From Flagellimonas beolgyonensis (lineage in GTDB: Bacteria; Bacteroidota; Bacteroidia; Flavobacteriales; Flavobacteriaceae), in contig NZ_RZMY01000013.1 in assembly GCF_003992615.1 (NCBI RefSeq), positions 38,188 through 102,187 of the forward strand: a stretch of 64,000 nucleotides of DNA, read 5' to 3'. Made by a program: the position numbers and the translations under genes. Shown one piece after another: positions 35,610 through 45,608 of the stretch (positions are counted from its first letter, which is position 1; each line of letters starts with the position of its first letter). Under the pieces are notes generated by a model that was given only the letters and a program-made list of their open reading frames with translations, was not told the origin of the DNA and did not search any database.

Positions 35610-36659
35610 ATGATAAAAGACTTCAACATAAACAATGTGGTACGGGATTCGGTGAAAATCCTAAGCCCCTATTCATCGGCACGGGATGAATATGTTTCCG
35701 ATGGCTCGGAAATGATTTTCTTGGATGCCAACGAGAACCCTTTTGATAATGGGGTAAACCGATATCCCGACCCTTATCAGCGCAGTTTAAAGAGTGTGTT
35801 GGCCGAACAAAAAGGAATTTCCGAATCGAATATGATGTTGGGCAACGGAAGCGATGAAGTACTGGACTTGATTTTCAGGGCTTTTTGTGAACCTACCCAG
35901 GACAATATCATCACCTTGCCACCAACGTATGGTATGTACAAGGTTTTATCCGGCATCAATGCAGTGGAAAACCGCGAAGTTTTACTCACAGCTGATTTTG
36001 AACCGGATGTTCCCGCCATTATGGAGGCCGTGGACAAGCATACCAAACTTATTTTCATCTGTTCGCCCAATAACCCAACTGGAAATGCATTTCAAAAAGA
36101 AGCGATTCAAAAATTGTTGGAATCATTTCATGGACTATTGGTTATCGATGAGGCTTATATTGATTTTTCCAATCGAGAGAGTTGGCTGAACAGCATTTCG
36201 GATTATCCCAACTTGATTGTTACCCAAACCCTTTCCAAAGCATATGGCTTGGCAGGTATTCGATTGGGCATATGCTATGCATCTGAAGAAATCATTGCTG
36301 TTCTGAACAAAATCAAACCTCCATACAATGTGAATCAATTGACACAGCAACGGGCATTGGAAAGGGTCATGGATCCCAACATTGTTGAAGTGGAAGTGCA
36401 ACAAATTTTAAAAGAAAGGGAAGCGTTGATAGATGCTTTGCAAGGCTTGTCTTTCGTGGAAAAAATATTCCCCACAGATGCCAACTTTGTACTGGTGAAA
36501 GTGGATAATGCGAACAAAAGATATCAGCAATTGCTCGAAAAACAAGTTGTGGTGCGGAACAGAAGCAATCAACCCCTATGTGAAAATACGCTACGTTTCA
36601 CAGTGGGTACACCGGAAGAAAATAACACATTGATAGCCATATTAAAACAATTGGACTAA
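35610..36659 (+). CDS. hisC: histidinol-phosphate aminotransferase
   Basis: PLP enzyme of class II fold, 349 residues. Motifs: substrate loop ([18 protein letters not shown]), [10 protein letters not shown], the acidic PLP ligand in [10 protein letters not shown], and the PLP lysine in [16 protein letters not shown]. hisB starts on the last bases of its stop (TAATG). Confidence 0.95.
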   Translation: MIKDFNINNVVRDSVKILSPYSSARDEYVSDGSEMIFLDANENPFDNGVNRYPDPYQRSLKSVLAEQKGISESNMMLGNGSDEVLDLIFRAFCEPTQDNIITLPPTYGMYKVLSGINAVENREVLLTADFEPDVPAIMEAVDKHTKLIFICSPNNPTGNAFQKEAIQKLLESFHGLLVIDEAYIDFSNRESWLNSISDYPNLIVTQTLSKAYGLAGIRLGICYASEEIIAVLNKIKPPYNVNQLTQQRALERVMDPNIVEVEVQQILKEREALIDALQGLSFVEKIFPTDANFVLVKVDNANKRYQQLLEKQVVVRNRSNQPLCENTLRFTVGTPEENNTLIAILKQLD

Positions 36660-37795
36660 TGGGCAAAAAAGTACTTTTTATCGATCGTGACGGAACCATT
36701 ATCAGGGAACCCGCTGATGAGCAGATTGATGCTTTTGAAAAACTGGATTTTTATCCAAAGGCATTCACCTATTTGGGGAAAATTGCCAAAGAACTGGATT
36801 ATGAATTGGTAATGATTACCAATCAAGACGGTCTTGGAACGGATATCTTTCCAGAGGAAACCTTTTGGCCCGTGCACAACTTTATTCTGAAAACTTTTGA
36901 AAACGAAGGGGTTGTTTTTGATGCCGTTTATATTGACAGAACGTTCCCAAAGGACAACGCGAACACGCGAAAACCGGGAACCGGAATGCTCACATCCTAT
37001 TTTTCAGAAGTGTATGACCTTGAAAATTCCTTTGTGATCGGTGATCGTTTGACCGATGTGGAACTGGCTAAAAATCTGGGGGCCAAAGGCATTTTCATTA
37101 ACGATGAAACCCATTTGGGTACAGGTGAGATTACAGTAAAAAGGGATGAATTGGAGGGTTATATCGCCTTGGAAACCAATGATTGGGAAAAGATCTACGA
37201 ATTTTTAAAGTTGGAAAGCAGGGTAGCTGAAATCGAAAGAAAGACCAACGAGACCGATATCAGAATCAAACTGAATCTGGATGGAACCGGGAAAAGCGAC
37301 ATACAGACCGGTCTTGCCTTTTTTGACCATATGCTCGACCAATTGGCACGTCACGGACAAATGGATTTGGAAATAAAGGTGGATGGCGATCTGGAAGTGG
37401 ACGAACACCACACCATTGAAGATACCGCCATTGCCCTGGGTGAAGTATTTAGCAAGGCACTGGGCAATAAACTGGGTATAGAACGATATGGGTTTTGTTT
37501 GCCCATGGACGATTGTTTGGCACAGGTCGCCATCGATTTCGGGGGTAGAAACTGGTTGGTTTGGGAGGCTGATTTTAAACGGGAAAAGATAGGGGAGATG
37601 CCCACAGAAATGTTCATGCATTTCTTCAAATCGTTTACGGATGGTGCCAAAGCCAATCTTAACATCAAAGCAGAAGGCACCAACGAACATCACAAAATTG
37701 AAGCTATTTTCAAGGCATTTGCCAAGTCCATTAAAATGGCAGTAAAACGGGATGTGGAAAAAATGGTATTGCCATCAACCAAAGGAATGTTGTAA
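36659..37795 (+). CDS. hisB: bifunctional histidinol-phosphatase / imidazoleglycerol-phosphate dehydratase
   Basis: 378 residues. N-terminal HAD phosphatase (1-165; nucleophile Asp in [21 protein letters not shown]) and C-terminal IGPD (about 185-378; [27 protein letters not shown]), which binds two metals. The fusion is like that of enterobacteria and Bacteroidota. TAATG junctions on both sides couple it to hisC and hisH. Confidence 0.95.
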   Translation: MGKKVLFIDRDGTIIREPADEQIDAFEKLDFYPKAFTYLGKIAKELDYELVMITNQDGLGTDIFPEETFWPVHNFILKTFENEGVVFDAVYIDRTFPKDNANTRKPGTGMLTSYFSEVYDLENSFVIGDRLTDVELAKNLGAKGIFINDETHLGTGEITVKRDELEGYIALETNDWEKIYEFLKLESRVAEIERKTNETDIRIKLNLDGTGKSDIQTGLAFFDHMLDQLARHGQMDLEIKVDGDLEVDEHHTIEDTAIALGEVFSKALGNKLGIERYGFCLPMDDCLAQVAIDFGGRNWLVWEADFKREKIGEMPTEMFMHFFKSFTDGAKANLNIKAEGTNEHHKIEAIFKAFAKSIKMAVKRDVEKMVLPSTKGML

Positions 37796-38379
37796 TGAAA
37801 ATTGTGATAATCGATTACGGTGCAGGAAACATCCAAAGCATCAAATTTTCCATCCAACGGTTGGGATACGAGGCTGTTTTGAGCCATGATGTGGATGAAA
37901 TCCTAGCTGCCGATAAAGTAATCTTTCCAGGTGTTGGCGAAGCCAGTTCTGCCATGGAAAAACTAAGGGCCACAGGTCTGGATAAATTGATTCCCAATCT
38001 GAAACAGCCTGTTTTGGGCATTTGTTTGGGTATGCAACTCATGTGTCATTCCTCTGAAGAAGGCAATACCGAAGGTTTGGGCATTTTCGATTTGGATGTG
38101 GTTAAATTTTCGAATGCCGTCAAAGTACCGCAAATAGGTTGGAACCAAATTTCCGATTTAAAGTCCGATCTTTTCAAGGGAATTCCGGAGCAATCCTACA
38201 TCTATTTGGTGCACAGTTTTTACGCTCCCTTGGGCAAGGAAACCATTGCCACCTCGGAATATGGCTTGAATTATAGTGCAGCCTTGCAAAAGGACAACTT
38301 TTTTGGGGTACAGTTTCACCCAGAAAAAAGCAGTGATGTGGGCAGCGACATTTTAAGGAACTTTTTAACCGTCATCTGA
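37795..38379 (+). CDS. hisH: imidazole glycerol-phosphate synthase glutaminase subunit
   Basis: Class I glutamine amidotransferase that feeds ammonia to HisF. 194 residues: nucleophile Cys in GICLGMQLM, with His and Glu of the triad in GVQFHPEKS. The GNAT gene at 38381 follows after one base. Confidence 0.95.
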   Translation: MKIVIIDYGAGNIQSIKFSIQRLGYEAVLSHDVDEILAADKVIFPGVGEASSAMEKLRATGLDKLIPNLKQPVLGICLGMQLMCHSSEEGNTEGLGIFDLDVVKFSNAVKVPQIGWNQISDLKSDLFKGIPEQSYIYLVHSFYAPLGKETIATSEYGLNYSAALQKDNFFGVQFHPEKSSDVGSDILRNFLTVI

Positions 38380-38380
38380 T

Positions 38381-38803
38381 ATGGAATTCATTATTTCAGA
38401 AGATAAGTCGAGGTTGAATGTACGTAAAATACATCAAGAAGTGACCTCTGTGTATTGGGGAACGAATAGAACGTGGGAACAAACCTTGACCACCATTGAA
38501 AAGAGCATTTGTTTTGGCATGTATGCAGAAAATGGGGAGCAAATTGCCTATGCAAGAATGATTACCGACGGTCTCACATTTGCCTATTTGATGGATGTGA
38601 TCGTGTTCGATCCACATAAAGGAAAAGGGTTGGGCAAGAAAATAATACAGTACATTTTGGACCGTCCCGATGTAAAACAAGTGAACACTGTGGCCTTAAA
38701 AACAATGGATGCCCACAGTTTTTACGAAGGTTTCGGGTTCAAAAGAGTGGGCGATTCAGAAATGTGGATGTCCATAGATAGGGTTAAATACGATTTGACA
38801 TGA
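38381..38803 (+). CDS. GNAT family N-acetyltransferase (in his operon)
   Basis: 140 residues with the acetyl-CoA loop in [21 protein letters not shown] and a motif-B-like C-terminal stretch ([19 protein letters not shown]). Not similar in detail to the GNAT after hisG. It overlaps hisA by 4 bases (ATGA). Substrate unknown. Confidence 0.83.
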   Translation: MEFIISEDKSRLNVRKIHQEVTSVYWGTNRTWEQTLTTIEKSICFGMYAENGEQIAYARMITDGLTFAYLMDVIVFDPHKGKGLGKKIIQYILDRPDVKQVNTVALKTMDAHSFYEGFGFKRVGDSEMWMSIDRVKYDLT

Positions 38804-39543
38804 GATTGATACCAGCCATAGATATTATTGAAGGTAAATGCGTGCGGTTGTCCAAAGGGGATTATGGGACCAAAAAGATCTATAACGAAAATCCTTTGGA
38901 AGTCGCCCAAAAATTTGAAGCCCACGGCATTCAACACCTTCATTTGGTGGATTTGGATGGTGCAAAATCCAAGCACATTGTAAACCATAAAGTCTTGGAG
39001 ACCATTGCAACCAAAACCAACTTGAAAATTGATTTCGGTGGCGGTCTCAAAACCGATAAAGACCTTCATATTGCCTTTGAAAGCGGTGCCCACCAAATTA
39101 CTGGCGGAAGCATTGCTGTGAAGGATACAGAAACATTTTTAGGTTGGTTGGAAACCTACGGGCCGGAAAAAATTATTTTAGGTGCCGATGCCAATAATGA
39201 AAAAGTAGCTGTTTCTGGATGGCAAGAAGAATCGGAACAGGAATTGATACCATTCATTAAAGGTTATCAAAAGGAAGGAATTCAGTATATTATTTGCACG
39301 GACATCAGCAAGGATGGTATGTTGCAGGGGCCTTCATTCGATTTGTACAAAAGGATATTGGACAACACCCAAGTTAATGGAAACCCAGGCATTCATTTAA
39401 TTGCCAGCGGTGGCATTTCAACATTTGATGAACTCCCCAGGTTGGCAGATTTGGGCTGCGAGGGGACCATTATCGGCAAGGCCATTTATGAAAATAAGAT
39501 CAGTTTACAACAACTGGAAAAATATATTCTGGACAATGGATAG
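38800..39543 (+). CDS. hisA: phosphoribosylformimino-AICAR-P isomerase
   Basis: (beta/alpha)8 isomerase of histidine synthesis. 247 residues with the paired phosphate-binding halves typical of HisA/His[21 protein letters not shown], the acid-base Asp in [19 protein letters not shown], and the second acidic residue in TDISKDGML, then [13 protein letters not shown]. The 3' end overlaps the next gene's start. Confidence 0.95.
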   Translation: MRLIPAIDIIEGKCVRLSKGDYGTKKIYNENPLEVAQKFEAHGIQHLHLVDLDGAKSKHIVNHKVLETIATKTNLKIDFGGGLKTDKDLHIAFESGAHQITGGSIAVKDTETFLGWLETYGPEKIILGADANNEKVAVSGWQEESEQELIPFIKGYQKEGIQYIICTDISKDGMLQGPSFDLYKRILDNTQVNGNPGIHLIASGGISTFDELPRLADLGCEGTIIGKAIYENKISLQQLEKYILDNG

Positions 39544-40051
39544 GGATCAACAACTTCAGGAAGAGCTCATTTGGAACGTAGGTTATCGTATGGACGAAAG
39601 CCTTCGACAAATCAAAATTTGTTTGGACCTATTGTCCGAAGAAGCCATTTGGCAAAAACCCAACGAATCCAGTAACAGTATCGGCAATTTGATATTGCAT
39701 TTGTGTGGTAATATCACCCAATACGGCATTGCCTCCATCAAAAATGAAGAAGACAACCGAAACCGGGATGAGGAGTTCTCGGCGAGTTCAGGCTATACGA
39801 AGGAAGAACTGATTACAAAATTATCAGTCGCCATCGCGGAAGCCAAACGGGCCTTTTACGATGCGCCCTTAAGTGAATTGTTGCGGAAACGTTCCGTACA
39901 GGGGTTTCATTTTTCCGGTGTTGGGAACATTGTACACGTAACAGAACATTTGTCCTACCATACAGGGCAAATTGCCTTATGGACGAAGTTGTTGAAGAAT
40001 ACCGATCTTGGATTTTACAGTGGTATGGACCTGAATTTGAAGAACGAATAG
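39536..40051 (+). CDS. DinB-like/DUF1572 family protein (in his operon)
   Basis: About 171 residues, four-helix bundle with the ligand histidines at [13 protein letters not shown] and [19 protein letters not shown]. The start at 39536 ([11 protein letters not shown]) overlaps hisA by 8 bases. Function unknown; the family is a DinB superfamily offshoot. It sits between hisA and the GIY-YIG element. Confidence 0.78.
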   Translation: MDRDQQLQEELIWNVGYRMDESLRQIKICLDLLSEEAIWQKPNESSNSIGNLILHLCGNITQYGIASIKNEEDNRNRDEEFSASSGYTKEELITKLSVAIAEAKRAFYDAPLSELLRKRSVQGFHFSGVGNIVHVTEHLSYHTGQIALWTKLLKNTDLGFYSGMDLNLKNE

Positions 40052-40052
40052 C

Positions 40053-40400
40053 GTCATTCCGAACTTGTTTCGGAATCACATCAAAATGAAACAAAGTTTT
40101 GTTTATATCATGACCAGCCAATACAGAACAACCTTTTATATTGGGGTTACTTCTGATTTGTCCAATCGCATTTTGGAACATACGGAAGGAAAAGGGTCTA
40201 ACTTTACTGAAAAATACAATCTTACAGATTTGGTTTATTTCGAAGAGTTTTCTGAAATAAATCAAGCCATTGCAAGAGAAAAGCAATTGAAAAATTGGCA
40301 CCATGATTGGAAAATCAATTTGATAAAAGAGAAAAATCCGAAGCTTGAAACTTTGGACTACTGATAAACAAATGAGACCCTGAAACAAGTTCAGGGTGAC
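40053..40400 (+). mobile_element. GIY-YIG gene bounded by inverted hairpin repeats
   Basis: The left end (40053-40076) contains the perfect hairpin ATTCCGAA-CTTGT-TTCGGAAT; the right end (40377-40400) contains ACCCTGAA-ACAAG-TTCAGGGT then TGAC. The two ends are inverted copies of each other (18 of 24 positions, with identical loop and shared GTCA/TGAC border), and the differences are compensatory, so each keeps a perfect 8-base stem. Inside is a GIY-YIG endonuclease gene and little else. The unit is 348 bases, inserted between the DinB gene and hisF. Mobility is inferred from structure. Confidence 0.6.
40086..40364 (+). CDS. GIY-YIG nuclease domain protein
   Basis: 92 residues, a single GIY-YIG domain (UvrC-type fold): YIM in FVYIMTSQYRT and YIG in TFYIGVTSDLSNRILEH, the latter also giving the catalytic Arg region; Glu and Asn positions later (FEEFSEINQAIAREKQLKNW) fit. 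Small stand-alone members are common in Bacteroidota, often next to short repeats. It lies between the two hairpins and may act on them, as tyrosine REP transposases do on REP sequences; this is inference. Confidence 0.83.
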   Translation: MKQSFVYIMTSQYRTTFYIGVTSDLSNRILEHTEGKGSNFTEKYNLTDLVYFEEFSEINQAIAREKQLKNWHHDWKINLIKEKNPKLETLDY

Positions 40401-40411
40401 AAGTATTACCT

Positions 40412-41167
40412 ATGCTGACAAAACGAATCATACCCTGCCTCGACATTAAAAACGGCAGGACCGTAAAAGGAATCAACTTTGTGGACCTACGGGATGCCGG
40501 TGACCCGGTGGAATTGGCTGCCATTTACGCCAAGGAAGGTGCCGATGAGTTGGTGTTTTTGGATATTTCAGCCACGGAAGAAAAACGTAAGACCTTAGCA
40601 GAACTGGTCTACCATGTGGCGGAAACCATTAATATCCCATTTACGGTGGGAGGTGGTATTTCTTCCGTGGAAGATGTGGATATTTTGCTCAAAAATGGGG
40701 CAGACAAGGTGTCCATCAACTCTTCGGCTGTAAAAAGACCGGAATTGATCAACGAATTGGTCGCTAAGTTTGGGTCACAATGCATTGTCGTCGCCATTGA
40801 CGCCAAACAGATTGATGGACGATGGAAAGTGCATCTGGTGGGAGGGAAGGTGCCGACCGAACTAGACCTTTTTGAATGGGCAAAGGAAGTTGAAGAGCGC
40901 GGTGCAGGAGAAATTTTGTTCACCTCCATGGATCATGATGGCACCAAAAACGGATTTGCCAACCAGGCATTGGCGCAGTTATCCGATTTGGTCAATATTC
41001 CCATTATTGCATCGGGTGGCGCTGGGACCATTTCCCATTTCACCGATACCTTTAAAGATGGAAAAGCAGATGCCGCCTTGGCTGCCAGCGTTTTTCATTT
41101 TAAGGAAATTGAAATCAACACACTAAAAGAAGAATTGAAGGGAGAAGGCATCCCGGTAAGATTATAA
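40412..41167 (+). CDS. hisF: imidazole glycerol-phosphate synthase cyclase subunit
   Basis: Forms IGP and AICAR from PRFAR and ammonia from HisH. 251 residues; catalytic Asp in [14 protein letters not shown], second acidic residue in [12 protein letters not shown], phosphate loops [11 protein letters not shown] and [10 protein letters not shown]. Confidence 0.96.
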   Translation: MLTKRIIPCLDIKNGRTVKGINFVDLRDAGDPVELAAIYAKEGADELVFLDISATEEKRKTLAELVYHVAETINIPFTVGGGISSVEDVDILLKNGADKVSINSSAVKRPELINELVAKFGSQCIVVAIDAKQIDGRWKVHLVGGKVPTELDLFEWAKEVEERGAGEILFTSMDHDGTKNGFANQALAQLSDLVNIPIIASGGAGTISHFTDTFKDGKADAALAASVFHFKEIEINTLKEELKGEGIPVRL

Positions 41168-41170
41168 GAT

Positions 41171-41767
41171 ATGGAAATAGACTTTACCAAAAACTCGGAT
41201 GGATTGGTACCGGCCATCATCCAAGATGCAAACACCAAAAATGTTCTGATGCTGGGTTATATGAACCAAGAAGCCCTTGAGGTGACCCAAAAGACCAAAA
41301 AAGTCACCTTTTACAGTAGAACCAAACAACGACTTTGGACCAAAGGGGAGGAAAGTGGTAATTTTTTGAACTTGGTAGACCTGCAATCCGATTGTGACAA
41401 TGATACCCTTTTGATACAAGTGCATCCTGTTGGTCCTACCTGCCACAAGGGAACGGATACCTGCTGGGCAGAGGAGAATGTTCAAGGGTATGGCTTCCTT
41501 TCCCAGTTGGAGGACATTATCACTTCCAGAAAAAATGATCCACAAAATCCGGATAGTTATGTGGCTTCCCTCTTCCGAAAAGGCATCAACAAAATTGCGC
41601 AAAAAGTTGGGGAAGAAGCAGTAGAGACCGTGATTGAGGCAAAGGACGATAACGAGGAACTTTTCCTGAACGAAAGTGCCGATTTATTGTTTCATTACTT
41701 AATTTTGCTACAAGCCAAGGGATTTGAATTAAGGGATGTGGTACAAATATTAGAGTCTAGACACTAA
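41171..41767 (+). CDS. hisI: bifunctional phosphoribosyl-AMP cyclohydrolase / phosphoribosyl-ATP diphosphatase
   Basis: Fused HisI-HisE, 198 residues. N-terminal HisI with metal-binding QSDCDNDTLL and CHKGTDTCW; C-terminal HisE (about 108-198) with GEEAVETVIEAKDDNEELFLNESADLLFHYLI. Last gene of the his operon. Confidence 0.95.
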   Translation: MEIDFTKNSDGLVPAIIQDANTKNVLMLGYMNQEALEVTQKTKKVTFYSRTKQRLWTKGEESGNFLNLVDLQSDCDNDTLLIQVHPVGPTCHKGTDTCWAEENVQGYGFLSQLEDIITSRKNDPQNPDSYVASLFRKGINKIAQKVGEEAVETVIEAKDDNEELFLNESADLLFHYLILLQAKGFELRDVVQILESRH

Positions 41768-41793
41768 AAAGGGCTCCAAAAGAGCCCTTTTTT
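41766..41793 (+). terminator. terminator at the end of the his operon
   Basis: AAAAGGGCTC (41767-41776) pairs with GAGCCCTTTT (41782-41791), 5-base loop, followed by T residues. Confidence 0.85.
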
Positions 41794-41805
41794 ATTCCAA
41801 CCTCA

Positions 41806-42528
41806 TTAATTCTTGTGTATCACTTTGGATGAACCTGACAATTCACTTCTTGTGATGACCGCAGTTCCCTTGTAGTTAAGGGTACTTGCACCGGAGGCGC
41901 TTACATCTATAGTTTCATCCACGGATAGAAAAGCAACACTGGCTCCCGCAAGTTCCATGTTCAAATCGAAAATGTGAAGATCATAATCCCGCATTTCACT
42001 GCTGCCATATAGTTTGGCATCCAAGGATGAAACATTTCCATAAAGGTCCAAAGTGGAAGCACCATCAATAACAGTATGCAACGCATCTACATCTACCTCT
42101 CCATAAACATGGGAAGCCCCTGATACATGGATGCTACCATTTTGGATAACCCATGCATCATCCAACGTAAGCTCGGATGCACCACTAACAAAAAGGGTAG
42201 AAAGGTTTTGAGTGGTCACATAGGCATTCAAGGTGGCGTTGCCTTTAACCGAGGTTCTGTTTTTTAACCGAATAATCAACTGATGCCCATCCTTTTCCAC
42301 CACAATCTTGTCATGTAGATTGTTGTTTGCCTCAATTCGGACACCTTCTTCGGTATCTGAAAAAATAACATGGACCTTAAAAGTATCTGAAACTCTTAAC
42401 TCACTATAGCCTGTGATGTCGTGCTGTTTGGAGGTTACTTCCCCTTCGGCTTGGATGGTATCATAATCACAGGAGGTTAAAAATGTAAATAGCGTAGCCA
42501 GTGAAAAAATAATAGCTTGTTTTTTCAT
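41806..42528 (-). CDS. head-GIN (DUF2807) domain lipoprotein
   Basis: About 240 residues with a lipoprotein signal (lipobox LTSC near residue 19). The rest is a right-handed beta-helix-like domain with repeated short turns such as LSTLFVSGASELTLDDAWV, GSIHVSGASHVYGEVD and ELAGASVAFLS, the DUF2807 pattern. Envelope adhesion or a periplasmic structural role is likely but unproven. It lies downstream of the ECF-controlled outer-membrane protein and may be read from the same promoter; the 160-base gap holds no clear promoter. The start at 42528 puts the signal peptide first. Confidence 0.75.
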   Translation of the reverse strand: MKKQAIIFSLATLFTFLTSCDYDTIQAEGEVTSKQHDITGYSELRVSDTFKVHVIFSDTEEGVRIEANNNLHDKIVVEKDGHQLIIRLKNRTSVKGNATLNAYVTTQNLSTLFVSGASELTLDDAWVIQNGSIHVSGASHVYGEVDVDALHTVIDGASTLDLYGNVSSLDAKLYGSSEMRDYDLHIFDLNMELAGASVAFLSVDETIDVSASGASTLNYKGTAVITRSELSGSSKVIHKN

Positions 42529-42690
42529 GATGATTGTTTTTTGATTGATTGAGATGTTACCTGGTTGGAATTGGAACCCATTTAAATGGAACCGGCAACC
42601 ATTCCTCTTCGTTTTTTGTAAAAACTTGATTATTATGGGTATACACCAATTGAATTTCAATCGGCTCTTGTTTTTTGGCGTTCCTTTTCA

Positions 42691-43356
42691 TCAGTCCAAT
42701 TGTTTTTTGTACCGATTCCTTCCCATATTGAAAACGCCGAGTTTCACCCCTATACCCGCGGAAAATCCGTTGATTCTGTCCACTGGGCTTTGAGCCAAAT
42801 CTATTTTGCTCGAAAATCTATACCGCATACCCGCCTCCAATTGAACGTGCCTAGAAATATTGAACAACACGTTCATGCCTGGTTCCAAAACAAAAATGGC
42901 GTCGATGTCATCATCATTCAAATCCACATTTTCATCATTTATCACCGCTTGATGGTCCACATACCCCACACCGCCACCACCGATCAATATCGGAAAGGAT
43001 AGGCTTACCCTCTTTTTGCCAAACAAAATAGGTTCCAAATGCAGTCCACCATAGATGGCCACAATATCATCCCTGTTGCTCGTTCTTGGGTTGAAAATAT
43101 TTTGCTCGGAATAAAGGATATTGGCCATAAAGCCGACTTCAAACTGTCTGTTGGCCACATACGCAACCTTTAACCCTCCGATATAGGTGTCTTCACCCTC
43201 AATCTCTCCAAAGTAGGTTGAAAGCCCAAGGTAGACCCCGTGGACCACATTTTTGCGGTCATTGAAAGTGATGTACTGATCATTGTCTTCTTGGGAAAAG
43301 GACAAAAGACCCATGAATAGGAAAAAGAAAAGTAAAGTCGTTTTTTGATTGTTCAT
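42691..43356 (-). CDS. outer-membrane beta-barrel protein
   Basis: About 221 residues: signal peptide (1-22, ending LLSFSQ), then alternating-strand sequence with Gly-rich turns (GGGGVGYVDHQAV, MRYRFSSKIDL) ending on aromatic and basic residues. It reads as an OmpW/OmpX-like or transport barrel. It is controlled by an ECF promoter motif (43389-43414) 33 bases upstream, shared with the sigma and receptor operons. No specific role can be given. Confidence 0.75.
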   Translation of the reverse strand: MNNQKTTLLFFFLFMGLLSFSQEDNDQYITFNDRKNVVHGVYLGLSTYFGEIEGEDTYIGGLKVAYVANRQFEVGFMANILYSEQNIFNPRTSNRDDIVAIYGGLHLEPILFGKKRVSLSFPILIGGGGVGYVDHQAVINDENVDLNDDDIDAIFVLEPGMNVLFNISRHVQLEAGMRYRFSSKIDLAQSPVDRINGFSAGIGVKLGVFNMGRNRYKKQLD

Positions 43357-43388
43357 TTTGTTAGGTTTTTGATTGAATTCTTTATAAT

Positions 43389-43414
43389 GACAATGCATTT
43401 GTCAAAGGGTTGCA
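43389..43414 (-). promoter_or_regulatory. ECF sigma promoter before the outer-membrane protein gene
   Basis: On the minus strand: TGCAACCCTT (43405-43414), 12 bases, TGTC (43389-43392), then AT. Same words and spacing as the copies before the sigma operon and the TonB receptor. Confidence 0.65.
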
Positions 43415-43428
43415 TCTACTAGTAGATT

Positions 43429-44514
43429 TTAATCGTTCAATGTTACAATACCCTTTATGCCGTTGATGGAAATGCTTCCTTTTTTATCCTTGCCGTAGGT
43501 CGCCTCGATTTTTCGGAGTCTACTTCCCTTGTCCAACATATCTGAGTTTACGTTTTCGAACGATTTGGAAAGCCGTACCACACCTTGCTCCAATGTGGCA
43601 TTAAAACGATGTGAAAAATGGGTGACCGAGAGCGTGATATCCGACGATTCTTGCTCTATGGCTATTTTGGAGTCAGGATTTAAAATCTGTTCTATCCGGA
43701 AATCCGCAATCTTCATGTTCAAGTCCGCATCTCCGTTCAAACGTTCCAATCTCAGTGTAGTGAACTCAAGATTTCCGTAAATGGAGCCTGCCTCGTTCAG
43801 GGATATATTGTCCTTGTTGGAATAGATTTCCAAGGTACTGGCCAAATTGATTCTTACATCGGTACCATTGCTGTTTAAACGAAGGTTTTCAGAATTTTCC
43901 ATATCCAATTCCCCATTTTTCAAGGTCAAGTCGGCATATTTCAAATCCTTGGCGCGCAATTTTCCAAACTTGAGAATGATGTTGGCCCTGTCTAAATTTT
44001 CACCGATCCACAAATCCCCATGCTCAATCAATGTACTAAGAGGGCCGTTCCAGTTTTCCACAATAACGTCTCCAAATCGATTGGTGACCTTCAGCTCCGC
44101 TTTTTGGGGCAGGTACACCTCGTAATCTATCTGTACATGGCTTCGGTCAAAATCAATGGGGTTGGCCCGGTTGAAAAAATCGGCAAACCAACCTGTATTT
44201 TTATTGTCGATTTCGGAGACAATCGAGATAAATCCAATGCTCGATTTAATTTTTGGGTTGATGCGCTCCAATAAATCCTTCGCATTCTCCTTTTTTCGAT
44301 GGTTTACAGTCACGGTCATAGTAACCACAACTTTTTGCTGATTCCAGCCCTTGAGTGTAATTTTCCCATACTTGTTCTCCAACTGAAGCTCCCCGGCATT
44401 TGTTAAGGGAAAGGTTTTTTCCAAAGTCTTTGATACGCGCTCCTGGGCCGTACCCACATACACCGAAAACAGCACCAACGCCATCCACAGAATTTTTCTA
44501 TAATGTGTATCCAT
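43429..44514 (-). CDS. DUF4097-like secreted repeat protein
   Basis: About 361 residues: signal peptide (1-24, ending YVGTAQ) followed by parallel beta-helix-like repeats: ELKVTNRFGDVIVENW, TLIEHGDLWIGENL, LKFGKLRAKDLKYADLTLKNGEL, GDADLNMKIADFRIEQ. Such proteins occur next to ECF sigma/anti-sigma pairs in flavobacteria. The start at 44514 (MDTHYRKILWM) gives a normal signal peptide; it overlaps the end of the anti-sigma gene. Third gene of the sigma operon. Role unknown; the repeats suggest a periplasmic or surface scaffold. Confidence 0.72.
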   Translation of the reverse strand: MDTHYRKILWMALVLFSVYVGTAQERVSKTLEKTFPLTNAGELQLENKYGKITLKGWNQQKVVVTMTVTVNHRKKENAKDLLERINPKIKSSIGFISIVSEIDNKNTGWFADFFNRANPIDFDRSHVQIDYEVYLPQKAELKVTNRFGDVIVENWNGPLSTLIEHGDLWIGENLDRANIILKFGKLRAKDLKYADLTLKNGELDMENSENLRLNSNGTDVRINLASTLEIYSNKDNISLNEAGSIYGNLEFTTLRLERLNGDADLNMKIADFRIEQILNPDSKIAIEQESSDITLSVTHFSHRFNATLEQGVVRLSKSFENVNSDMLDKGSRLRKIEATYGKDKKGSISINGIKGIVTLND

Positions 44515-45037
44515 AATCATCGTTCGGTTTTTTTGATTCATTTAACTGATGTAACAAATTCTCAATGAGCTCAATACGTTTTTTATAATTGGCTATAATC
44601 GCTTCCAACACCCGCTCATTGTCCAGGTTCTTTCTCATTTCTTTTCGAAGAACGTCGTATTCCGCATCCAGATCATCCATGAAGGACAGAAACTCCTCCT
44701 TGTTCTCTTCCGTAATGTTCGGGTTGTTCTTTACCAATTGGACTTGGTAGGAAACAAGGTCTTGGTAATACATATCTATCTCCAACAATTCTTTGGAGGC
44801 ATATTGGGTATCTGCCGAGCTGGCACCGAATTGATACAATCCAATGATTGCGCTAATTCCCAATACCAACACAACAGAAGCGGCTATGCGCAACATCGGT
44901 CTTTTCCAAAGTGGAATCACCTTGGGTTCTTTCTTTTGAATCTCTGCCGAGATATTTGCCCACATTTTGGCTCGGTCTGCCTTGTGGGTGTCAAATTTGG
45001 TGGCATTTTCCCGAATATGTTTTTCAAAATTGTCCAT
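44498..45037 (-). CDS. anti-sigma factor (membrane)
   Basis: 179 residues: N-terminal cytoplasmic helical segment (1-50, MDNFEKHIRENATKFDTHKA), one membrane helix (about 51-69), then a periplasmic coiled coil (DLDAEYDVLRKEMRKNLDNE). No HxxxCxxC zinc motif, so it is not a ZAS-type anti-sigma. It overlaps the sigma gene by one base. Expected to hold the sigma factor at the membrane until an envelope signal releases it. Confidence 0.78.
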   Translation of the reverse strand: MDNFEKHIRENATKFDTHKADRAKMWANISAEIQKKEPKVIPLWKRPMLRIAASVVLVLGISAIIGLYQFGASSADTQYASKELLEIDMYYQDLVSYQVQLVKNNPNITEENKEEFLSFMDDLDAEYDVLRKEMRKNLDNERVLEAIIANYKKRIELIENLLHQLNESKKPNDDYGYTL

Positions 45038-45576
45038 TACATTCCATCTATAATTTCCAATAACTTTTTCTTTGCTCTATGATACTGGGATTTTGAAGTA
45101 CTGGTTGAAATTTCCAAGATTTCCCCAATTTCCACATGATCATATCCTTCAATCAAATACAGATTGATGATCTGTCGGTAACCGTCCGGTAATAGGGCAA
45201 TGCCCCTTTTTACCTTTTCGATGTCCGTAGCCTCAGCTTCCGGTGGTTCTTCATCGGCCAAATGAAACTCATGGGGCTCCATGGGCACCACAGGTATGCG
45301 TTTGGCCTTCAAATGGTTGATGCTTTTATTGATGACAATCCGTTTCAACCAAGCCCCGAAACTACTTTCATACTTAAAGTCGTTCAAGTTCTTAAATGCA
45401 TCCACAAAGCTGTCCTGCACAATGTCTTCGGCATCTTCCGTATTCCCCAAAAACCGTAATCCCACATTGAACATGGCATCCACATAGCGGGAATACAGTT
45501 CGTACTGCGAACTGGCATTGCCGGCCTTGCATTGCTCCACGATGGCTTTGTGCGTAAAACGGATGTCGGTTTCCAC
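45037..45576 (-). CDS. ECF sigma-70 factor
   Basis: 179 residues. Sigma2 (about 20-85: FLGNTEDAEDIVQDSFVDAFKNL, FGAWLKRIVINKSINHL) and sigma4 (about 120-175: ALLPDGYRQIINLYLIEGYDHVEIGEILEISTSTSKSQYHRAKKKL) are both visible. Coupled to the anti-sigma gene. An ECF promoter motif (45609-45634) precedes it, so it likely regulates itself. Confidence 0.93.
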   Translation of the reverse strand: METDIRFTHKAIVEQCKAGNASSQYELYSRYVDAMFNVGLRFLGNTEDAEDIVQDSFVDAFKNLNDFKYESSFGAWLKRIVINKSINHLKAKRIPVVPMEPHEFHLADEEPPEAEATDIEKVKRGIALLPDGYRQIINLYLIEGYDHVEIGEILEISTSTSKSQYHRAKKKLLEIIDGM

Positions 45577-45608
45577 TGGTTTAGGTTGATGCCTTTGCTG
45601 TTGCTAAA

